Shown: positions 7,435-13,502 of the stretch, in pieces | Layout: every line of letters begins with the position of its first letter | How positions within the stretch are numbered: position 1 is the stretch's first letter | Assembly (NCBI GenBank): GCA_023413275.1 | Contig: JAEZPX010000264.1 | Span: 1 to 15,069 of the forward strand | Direction of reading: 5' to 3' | Length of the DNA stretch: 15,069 bases | Source of the DNA: Bacillota bacterium | GTDB lineage: Bacteria; Bacillota; Clostridia; Lachnospirales; Anaerotignaceae | Program-made: the position numbers and the translations under genes | The notes under the pieces: generated by a model | What the model saw: the letters and a program-made list of their open reading frames with translations, nothing else | Told to the model about the DNA's origin: nothing | Database searches by the model: none

Positions 7435-7464
7435 ATGACTGGTTTTGAAAAGTACTCATTGTAG
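7435..7464 (+). CDS. Possible 9-residue leader peptide
   Basis: ATG at 7435 reads MTGFEKYSL and stops at TAG 7462-7464. GGAAGG at 7425-7430 lies 4 nt before the ATG, a usable but close ribosome site. The end of this frame overlaps the hairpin AGTACT-CATTGT-AGTACT (7451-7468). It could be a leader peptide in the long operon leader, or chance. Confidence 0.2.
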   Translation: MTGFEKYSL

Positions 7465-7468
7465 TACT
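7451..7468 (+). repeat. Hairpin in the operon leader
   Basis: AGTACT (7451-7456) and AGTACT (7463-7468) are each self-complementary and also pair with each other around a 6-nt loop. A second long-range pairing, TGCCTATG (7484-7491) with CATAGGTA further downstream, is possible with one G-U. No known riboswitch class is recognised. Confidence 0.35.
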
Positions 7469-7574
7469 GGGGACTATGATGGATTGCCTATGTGGATAAA
7501 CGTAGAAAAATTTCATGAAAAGCATAGGTATTAACAATGAACGGTCTTTAATGATTAATATTACGGAGGGGATT

Positions 7575-10100
7575 ATGAAATATCAAAAGAAGCAAGAAAT
7601 GAAGAAAAAGATATTGGCAACGATTGCACTTCTTATGGCATGCATAATGGTTTTAAGCTTGATTGCACCATTTACACTTTTCGCTGCGCCAATAACAACA
7701 AATGCAAAAACCGTGGTGATCAATGGCAATGAAACCGAAAGTGCTGTGGATGACACCATTGGGAATCTAAAAACTTTTGGCAAGGAACAATTTGATGTGG
7801 AGCTTCAAGCAGGCTTCGATGGGAATTACATTGTAAAAAAGACTATGCCTGTGCGGGGTGTGATTACCAATCATGGAGAGGCTTTTCATGGAGAGGTTCA
7901 GATTAAGGCATATACAAGAAATGTTAATCGAGATAAGGAATATGCCATCTATTATCAAAAACTAGATCTGGAGCAGGGTGCCTCTAAAGCAATTGATATG
8001 GCTGCAACAATGGGGAGCATTCACAAATATTTGGAAATTTCCTTGGTGGATGAAAAAGGGAATAAGGTCTATCAGGATTATATATTTTTAACAGCGAAAG
8101 ACCCCAAAACAGTTATGATTGGTGTAGTGAGTGAGAGTGCTCAAGATTTAAAGTATTTGAGTAATTTACACCTTGCTCGGGTTATTGATGATAGTCAGTC
8201 TATGCAAGAAAACTATCAAAGTGAATTAAATAAAAAATATGACTATCCTGTGTTTTTAAATGAAAGTACTTTTCCCAGTACCATTGAAATTTTAAATAGT
8301 TTTTCGGTATTGGTTGTAGATGACTTTGATTTTTCTGCACTTACCCAAGAACAGAGACAGGCTCTTCATCAATGGATTTTGGGTGGTGGGACCATGGTGT
8401 TAGGAACAGGAGCAGCGGCGCAAAAAACGCTGAAAGGCTTGGACTTTTTAGCTGACATTCAGGTGAAGGGAACCAAAAATGTTTCCGAGGTTATGGGAGT
8501 AACGGGAGAAATTCCTCTAGCACAATTAAGTGGAGAAGACCTATCTGTTTTGTGGGGAAGTGATGGAACAACGTACCTTTCGGTTTTGGAAGAAGGAAAG
8601 GGGCATGTAATTCTCAGTCATTTTTCTTTATCCCAAGCTCCTATGGCAGGTCATGCCACAACATTGGAAATGCTGACTGTTGAATTGAGTCATGTGGCAT
8701 CTGAGGCGTTTGATGTTTATTTATATGATGATGGTTATTATGATAACTTGCGATATATCGCTACGGATTTTCCTCCTTTTGGGATGAATTCTATCCTATT
8801 TATTTTTGGTGCAATTGCAGCCTATATTTTAATTGTAGGGCCTGCCCTGTATTTTATTTTGAAGAAGAAAGACAAGAGAGAGAAAGGTTGGTTTTTAGTA
8901 CCTGCTTTTTCCCTTGTTTTTATGGGGCTGGTATTTCTTCTGGCACAAAGCAGTTCTTATAGAAGCGGTATGATTCATAGCGTTTCTGTTATAGAAATGC
9001 AGGAAGGTTCTCATATTGCAAAGGCAGACACAGGCATGGCAATAAAATATGCAAACAAAGGAAATGTAACCTTTAGCTCTGATGAAAAGATACCAATAAA
9101 CATCAATATGGATGAAAATTATTATAGAGAAACCTTAAGCAACAATGAGGTATGTGCGTATCGCATTTTATGTGGAAATTCAACAGAGGTAACCTTCTCT
9201 GATAGTGAAAGCTGGGGCACACAGTATTTTAGCACACAAAGCAGTGTGGATTTGGGTGGGAATATTGAGGCTACAGTTAATATGAAAGATGGCAAATATG
9301 TTGGAGAAATTATCAATCACACTAATGTTGATTTTTATCGAGTAACTTTAATGCTGGACGGTAATTTTCACAATTTTGAGTCTTTGAAAGCGGGAGAAAC
9401 CTTAACGGTGGACCTGAAAATTTCCGATTTGATAAAAGAAAATTTAAACCTCTATGGAGGATTCAATGACGAAGACATCAGGGAACAAGTTGCAAGCGGT
9501 GAAATGACAAGGAAGGACGCTTACATGTTGTATATGGAGCACGATTTGCGTGAGCGTTATTATAATTATCAGCAAGACACGTCTTTAATTCCTGTTACTT
9601 TTTACGGCTATAGCCAGAAACCTATTTTAAGTGGTGAAAAAAAGCTGAATGGAAAGCAGGTGCTGGAAGACAGCTTGTCTATGTATAAACAAGATTTTCC
9701 GTTGGAGCTTTCAAAGCAGGAGCAGTTTGAGATTACTTTGAACGGAACCGTTGATTCAAATACTAAATACAACGAAAATAATGATGAATTTGGTTCCACC
9801 CTATATCCTTATGAGGAATCAGATTTTTATATTACCTATGCTTTGCCGGAAGAGGTTAAGATGAATCAGATAGAACTTCAGGGAACTGCAAGAGATTATG
9901 TTTCTCTTCCAGAAGCACTGACTATATTTAACCGAAAGACCAAGGAATGGGATGAAGTTAATTTGGGAGAGAAGCTCACCGTAGAAAATTATATTGATGA
10001 GAGCAATAAGGTGGAAATAATGATGCATTGCTTAAGAGAAAAAGAAACTGTTTTGCCTAAGTTATGGATTCAAGGAGGTGGTCTGTTTGTTGAGAATTGA
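7575..10100 (+). CDS. Large membrane protein with extracytoplasmic domains, partner of the ABC transporter
   Basis: The protein has 841 aa. Residues 13-36 form a hydrophobic N-terminal segment (signal or anchor). A beta-rich ectodomain follows (about 45-175), then an alpha/beta region (about 178-310) whose pattern, including SVLVVDDFDF and GGGTMVLGTG, recalls the class I glutamine amidotransferase-like fold seen in DUF4350-type and GldG-type proteins; no catalytic Cys is evident there. Two membrane segments lie at about 405-427 and 437-457, separated by the basic loop KKKDKREK. About 380 more residues follow, probably outside. The start is chosen at 7575 because GGAGG (7565-7569) lies 5 nt upstream; an in-frame ATG at 7515 has no ribosome site. 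It overlaps the ABC ATPase gene by 14 bp, so the products are probably made together. Its role as the exporter's extracytoplasmic partner is inferred. Confidence 0.85.
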   Translation: MKYQKKQEMKKKILATIALLMACIMVLSLIAPFTLFAAPITTNAKTVVINGNETESAVDDTIGNLKTFGKEQFDVELQAGFDGNYIVKKTMPVRGVITNHGEAFHGEVQIKAYTRNVNRDKEYAIYYQKLDLEQGASKAIDMAATMGSIHKYLEISLVDEKGNKVYQDYIFLTAKDPKTVMIGVVSESAQDLKYLSNLHLARVIDDSQSMQENYQSELNKKYDYPVFLNESTFPSTIEILNSFSVLVVDDFDFSALTQEQRQALHQWILGGGTMVLGTGAAAQKTLKGLDFLADIQVKGTKNVSEVMGVTGEIPLAQLSGEDLSVLWGSDGTTYLSVLEEGKGHVILSHFSLSQAPMAGHATTLEMLTVELSHVASEAFDVYLYDDGYYDNLRYIATDFPPFGMNSILFIFGAIAAYILIVGPALYFILKKKDKREKGWFLVPAFSLVFMGLVFLLAQSSSYRSGMIHSVSVIEMQEGSHIAKADTGMAIKYANKGNVTFSSDEKIPININMDENYYRETLSNNEVCAYRILCGNSTEVTFSDSESWGTQYFSTQSSVDLGGNIEATVNMKDGKYVGEIINHTNVDFYRVTLMLDGNFHNFESLKAGETLTVDLKISDLIKENLNLYGGFNDEDIREQVASGEMTRKDAYMLYMEHDLRERYYNYQQDTSLIPVTFYGYSQKPILSGEKKLNGKQVLEDSLSMYKQDFPLELSKQEQFEITLNGTVDSNTKYNENNDEFGSTLYPYEESDFYITYALPEEVKMNQIELQGTARDYVSLPEALTIFNRKTKEWDEVNLGEKLTVENYIDESNKVEIMMHCLREKETVLPKLWIQGGGLFVEN
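10073..10089 (+). promoter_or_regulatory. Ribosome site that fixes the TTG start of the ABC ATPase
   Basis: AGGAGG (10073-10078) is followed after 8 nt by TTG (10087-10089). A GTG at 10078 in the same frame overlaps the ribosome site itself and cannot be the start. The site lies inside the end of the preceding gene, implying translational coupling. Confidence 0.75.
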
Positions 10101-11013
10101 GGATTTAGTAAAAAATTACGGTAAATTTACAGCGGTGGACCACCTGACATTATCGGTGGGTAAAGGTGCAATCTGCGGATTTGTGGGACCAAATGGAGCA
10201 GGGAAGACAACAACAATGCGCATTATGTCAGGTCTTCTGAACGCTTCCTCAGGCAATGTGATTATTGATGGGGTTGATGTTACGAAAAACCCAAGAGCTT
10301 TGCGGGAAAAAATCGGTTATATGCCTGACTTTTTTGGGGTATACGATAATCTAAAGGTAACAGAGTATATGGATTTTTATGCGGGTGCTTATGGCATTGC
10401 GTATAAGGATAGGGCGCCAATTATTGATAATCTTTTGGAAATTGTGGACTTATCCCATAAAAAAGAAAGTTATGTGGATTCCCTTTCAAGGGGAATGAAG
10501 CAAAGGCTTTGTTTGGCAAGAAGCCTTGTCCATGACCCTGAGCTTTTAATTTTAGATGAACCGGCGTCGGGTCTTGACCCTAGAGCCAGAGTGGAAATGA
10601 AAGAGGTTTTGAAGCAGCTGCAAGAGATGGGGAAGACAATTATCATTAGTTCTCATATCCTGCCTGAGCTGGCGGAGATGTGTACGGAGGTATGCATTAT
10701 TAATCATGGAAAGCTTGCGGCGCAAGGCTCTGTTCAGGAAATTATGCAAAAATTGAGCCAAAAGAGAATCATCCATATTGAGCCTCTTCGTGAGATGGAG
10801 CGGATGCTTCAAATTTTAAAGGAACAGCCCAAAATTCGATCTATTGTGGAAAACACAAAGGATGTGGAGTTCGACTTTACGGGTACCAATGATGAGCTTT
10901 CCGGTATTTTAAAGCAATTGATTTTAGCAGATGTTCCACTTATTTCCTTCAAGGAAAAGGAAGGAAATCTGGAAGAAGTATTTATGCAGGTAACAGGAGG
11001 TGAAGGCATATGA
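10087..11013 (+). CDS. ABC transporter ATP-binding protein (CcmA/GldA-like)
   Basis: This 308-aa cytoplasmic ATPase would drive the permease encoded next. Visible motifs are Walker A GPNGAGKTT (34-42), signature LSRGMKQ (133-139), Walker B LLILDEP (153-159), the D-loop SGLD (161-164) and the H-loop H190. At the Q-loop, Asp81 stands in IGYMPDFFGVYDNL where Gln is usual; I recall this variant from a GldA-like subgroup. A C-terminal domain of about 90 residues follows the nucleotide-binding domain. Translation starts at TTG 10087 inside the previous gene. Its stop overlaps the permease start as ATGA. All catalytic residues are present, so it should be active. Such ATPases usually pair as homodimers with ABC-2 export permeases; the cargo here is unknown. 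Confidence 0.93.
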   Translation: MLRIEDLVKNYGKFTAVDHLTLSVGKGAICGFVGPNGAGKTTTMRIMSGLLNASSGNVIIDGVDVTKNPRALREKIGYMPDFFGVYDNLKVTEYMDFYAGAYGIAYKDRAPIIDNLLEIVDLSHKKESYVDSLSRGMKQRLCLARSLVHDPELLILDEPASGLDPRARVEMKEVLKQLQEMGKTIIISSHILPELAEMCTEVCIINHGKLAAQGSVQEIMQKLSQKRIIHIEPLREMERMLQILKEQPKIRSIVENTKDVEFDFTGTNDELSGILKQLILADVPLISFKEKEGNLEEVFMQVTGGEGI

Positions 11014-11915
11014 TGAACCCTGTATTAAGAAGAGAGGCAATTACCTCTTTGCGTGGATGGAAAAACTACGCTGTTCTGACTTTTTATTTGCTTATGATGA
11101 CATTGGGGGCAGGTATATTCTTTTATGGAAGCGTGTTTCAATCGTATCGCTTTTCCTTCGACCCTCAAAATATCGTTTATTTGTATGTGACCTTAGCGGC
11201 GATACAGATGGCATTGATTGTGTTATCGGTTCCTGCATTGACTGCGGGCAGTATCAGTGGAGAGAGGGAGAGACAAACTTTGGATTTGCTCTTGGTGACG
11301 AAGCTTTCTCCGTTTTCAATTGTAACAGGGAAGCTGTTATCCTCTATGGCATTTGTACTACTATTGATTATTAGCACACTGCCTGTTTTCTCCATTGTAT
11401 TCTATTTTGGAAGTTTAGGGATTGGTTCTCTTTTGATGATGATGGGATTCACTTTGACCACGGCATATATGCTGGGTGGAATTTCTGTATTCTTTTCTTG
11501 CATATATAAAAGAACGGTGGTCTCTATTATGCTGGTGTACATTATTACTGGCGTTCTGTGCTTTGGTACGTTGCTCATGGTATTATTGCCATTGGCTACA
11601 AGGGGCTATGGTCAAATTTCCAATACAGCCACTCTGATAAAATTAATACCAAACCCCGGGGTAGGATTCTTTTCTTTAATTGATCATCAGATTGGTACTA
11701 GTATTGTAAATGAAGTGTTTTTTCATAATGCAAGTAGTACGAAAAAGACCTTTGTTTTATGGGCATCAGGAAACCTCTGGGTGCTACATATGGGATTTCA
11801 GGTGGTAGTTGGCTCTGTATTCGTTTTATTGGCGGCAGGCTTAATTAATCCTGTACGAGAGCATAAGCAAAGAAACAAAGTGTCGAAAACGAAAAAGAAA
11901 AAAAGCGAGGAATAA
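11010..11915 (+). CDS. ABC-2 type transporter permease
   Basis: This 301-aa membrane protein is the likely channel half of the exporter. Predicted membrane segments are at about 20-40, 55-77, 112-134, 139-163, 170-195 and 258-279, giving six. The stretch TAGSISGERERQTLDLLLVT (78-97) before the third segment is typical of ABC-2/GldF-like permeases, where it contacts the ATPase. The tail is short and highly basic (KTKKKKSEE). AGGAGG at 10995-11000 lies 9 nt before the ATG, whose first four bases overlap the ATPase stop (ATGA). The second in-frame ATG at 11013 is possible but less well spaced. A soluble loop of about 60 residues between segments 5 and 6 could face outward towards the neighbouring ectodomain protein. 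Confidence 0.92.
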   Translation: MMNPVLRREAITSLRGWKNYAVLTFYLLMMTLGAGIFFYGSVFQSYRFSFDPQNIVYLYVTLAAIQMALIVLSVPALTAGSISGERERQTLDLLLVTKLSPFSIVTGKLLSSMAFVLLLIISTLPVFSIVFYFGSLGIGSLLMMMGFTLTTAYMLGGISVFFSCIYKRTVVSIMLVYIITGVLCFGTLLMVLLPLATRGYGQISNTATLIKLIPNPGVGFFSLIDHQIGTSIVNEVFFHNASSTKKTFVLWASGNLWVLHMGFQVVVGSVFVLLAAGLINPVREHKQRNKVSKTKKKKSEE

Positions 11916-11918
11916 GCG

Positions 11919-13376
11919 ATGGGCAAGTTTCATACCCTATTGGTTCCATTAAAAAGAAAATTGTTTTTAGAAGGCTTTCTTCAAAAACTCATTGGCTTCT
12001 GGCTGGCGGCAAGTATTCTTGGACTTGCCGTTGCTTTGCTGTCAAAAATTATATTTCTTCCCGATGCAATTCTAATCATTCTTGGTGTTTTCGGCATTTC
12101 CTTTTTTTTAGCTATGGGTTATGCTATTGCAAAGCGCCCTAATTTTCATAAAGCAGCGGCGGCGGCGGATGCCTTAGGCGGTGAGGAGCGTATGATTACC
12201 ACCTTAGAATTGTTACAAAAGCAGGAGCCCTCTAGGATGGAAAAAATGGCGATAGAGGATGGTATGAAAATTGGATTGGAAACTAATTTTGCTAAGGTAT
12301 ATCGGGTGGATATTCCTAAGAGATTGTTTCAATGGATGGCATTGTTTTTAATTCTTACAATTGCAACAGGTTTTTTGCCATCTCCTCGAGAGGAGAAGGC
12401 GGAGATTTATGCAAAGGCAAAACTTGTACAGATAGAAAAGGTAATCAAGGATGTTGAAAAAGATGAAGGGCTTTCTGTTGAAGAAAAGAAGCTTATGCAA
12501 AAAGAAATGAAGGCTCTTTCTAAGGAGCTTAAGCGTGCTCCCAGCAAAGAAGCGGGGGAAACAGCAGTCCAAAAAAACCAACAGGAGATGAAACAGCTTG
12601 AGAAGGACAGTGTTTCCAAGGATTTGAAGCAGTTAGCCCAGGAGTTTGCAAAAGATGAGCTCACTGCGCCATTATCAGAGGCTGCAGAAAAAGGTGATGC
12701 AAAAGCCATAGAACAGGCTATAGCCAAGCTTCAGGATCAAATGAAGAAGCTTACCAAGGAGCAACTTTCAGCTTTGGGTAAACAGATGGGAGCAGCAGCG
12801 GCACAAATGAGTAATGCAGATTTAGCCAAGGCGTTAGAGCAATTAGCACAAGCCTTGGAAAATGGGGAAATTTCTTCGGAACTTTTAGAACAGCTGCAGC
12901 AGCAAATGACGGCACAAAGCCTAGAAAATGCAGAATTAAGAAAAGCACTGCAAAATGCCAATCAGGCGTTAGGCGATGGCAGTGGTCAAAAACCTCAACA
13001 GGGGCAAGGCCAAGGTCAAGGACAGGGCGCGGGTCAAGGACAGGGCACAGGTCAAGGACAAGGACAAGGTGCCGGTCAAAGCTCAGGGCAAGGTGGCAAT
13101 GGACGAGGAAGCGGACATATTGACGGAGAAGAAGTTTTTACAAGAAAAGCCATAGATAAGGCAGGCTATAACACTCAGGTAAGCGGAACCAAAAATGAGG
13201 GTGGCGACAGTTCTATGACACAGCAGAAAACCATCGGTGAGGATGGAGAGCGTTTGCCTTATGAGCAGGTTTTTCATAGCTATCAAAACGATGCCATGAA
13301 GGCGTTGGACGAACAAAATACTCCTTTTGGCATGCGTCAGTTGGTTTCCGATTATTTTTCCACACTGGAGAAATAA
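11919..13376 (+). CDS. Membrane-anchored helical protein with Gln-Gly repeat, DUF4175-like
   Basis: The protein has 485 aa. Two membrane segments lie at about 24-44 and 48-70, and a third at about 136-154. Between them, AAAADALGGEERMITTLEL (79-97) resembles the N-terminal part of DUF4175-type proteins. Residues 157-350 are rich in Lys, Glu, Gln and Ala and should form long helices or coiled coils. Residues 354-399 are a low-complexity Gln-Gly tract, partly built from three 18-nt DNA repeats. The C-terminal 40 residues (YEQVFHSY ... MRQLVSDYFSTLEK) recall the end of proteins found with BatA/VWA genes. The start follows the permease stop by 3 nt, with GAGG at 11907-11910. Without a known enzyme motif, a scaffold or tether role at the membrane is inferred. 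The family name is tentative. Confidence 0.85.
   Translation: MGKFHTLLVPLKRKLFLEGFLQKLIGFWLAASILGLAVALLSKIIFLPDAILIILGVFGISFFLAMGYAIAKRPNFHKAAAAADALGGEERMITTLELLQKQEPSRMEKMAIEDGMKIGLETNFAKVYRVDIPKRLFQWMALFLILTIATGFLPSPREEKAEIYAKAKLVQIEKVIKDVEKDEGLSVEEKKLMQKEMKALSKELKRAPSKEAGETAVQKNQQEMKQLEKDSVSKDLKQLAQEFAKDELTAPLSEAAEKGDAKAIEQAIAKLQDQMKKLTKEQLSALGKQMGAAAAQMSNADLAKALEQLAQALENGEISSELLEQLQQQMTAQSLENAELRKALQNANQALGDGSGQKPQQGQGQGQGQGAGQGQGTGQGQGQGAGQSSGQGGNGRGSGHIDGEEVFTRKAIDKAGYNTQVSGTKNEGGDSSMTQQKTIGEDGERLPYEQVFHSYQNDAMKALDEQNTPFGMRQLVSDYFSTLEK
13014..13067 (+). repeat. Three 18-bp tandem repeats in the Gln-Gly tract
   Basis: Units start at 13014, 13032 and 13050, each beginning GGTCAAGGACA. 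The first two differ only in the last bases. They encode GQGQGA, GQGQGT and GQGQGQ. Further GQ codons flank them (12999-13013 and 13068-13100). Such in-frame repeats can change number by slippage without breaking the gene. Confidence 0.8.
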
Positions 13377-13428
13377 ACTGTAAAATTTATGTTATATAAG
13401 ATTCGATCGCCCTTAGAATTGCAGGGTG

Positions 13429-13443
13429 CGGGACAGTGTCCCG
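13429..13443. repeat. GC-rich palindrome in the operon gap
   Basis: CGGGACA and TGTCCCG flank a single central G, giving a 15-nt palindrome in an otherwise AT-rich 126-nt gap. As RNA it would give a short stem CGGGA/TCCCG with a 5-nt loop. No T-run follows directly, so it is a poor terminator. It may be an operator, an RNA processing site or a fragment of a small palindromic repeat. Confidence 0.55.
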
Positions 13444-13452
13444 AGAATGATC

Positions 13453-13476
13453 TTGACCTTATGATTTTGACCTTAT
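13453..13476 (+). repeat. Direct repeat TTGACCTTAT, possible internal promoter
   Basis: TTGACCTTAT occurs at 13453-13462 and again at 13467-13476. TTGACC is 5 of 6 to a -35, and TATATT at 13474-13479 could be a -10 but at only 15 nt from the first copy. It lies 24 nt before the next ribosome site. It may be a weak promoter or a pair of binding sites for expressing the downstream genes separately. Confidence 0.35.
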
Positions 13477-13502
13477 ATTTAACTTAGAAAGGGGGGGAGC
13501 GT

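Noticed and set aside
7515..7574. Earlier in-frame ATG for the 841-aa protein
   Set aside because: No ribosome site precedes 7515, while GGAGG lies 5 nt before the ATG at 7575, and the hydrophobic N-terminal segment fits the later start.
11000..11374. Plus-strand open frame overlapping the permease gene
   Set aside because: It lies in another frame of a clear ABC-2 permease gene, and its codon use and composition look random.
12348..12961. Several minus-strand open frames, Ser/Cys/Phe rich
   Set aside because: They are shadows of the Lys/Glu/Gln/Ala-rich coding sequence on the plus strand, which rarely gives stops in reverse.
13014..13067. Short tandem repeats as a CRISPR array
   Set aside because: Units are 18 bp, directly adjacent with no spacers, and keep the reading frame of a Gln-Gly protein tract.
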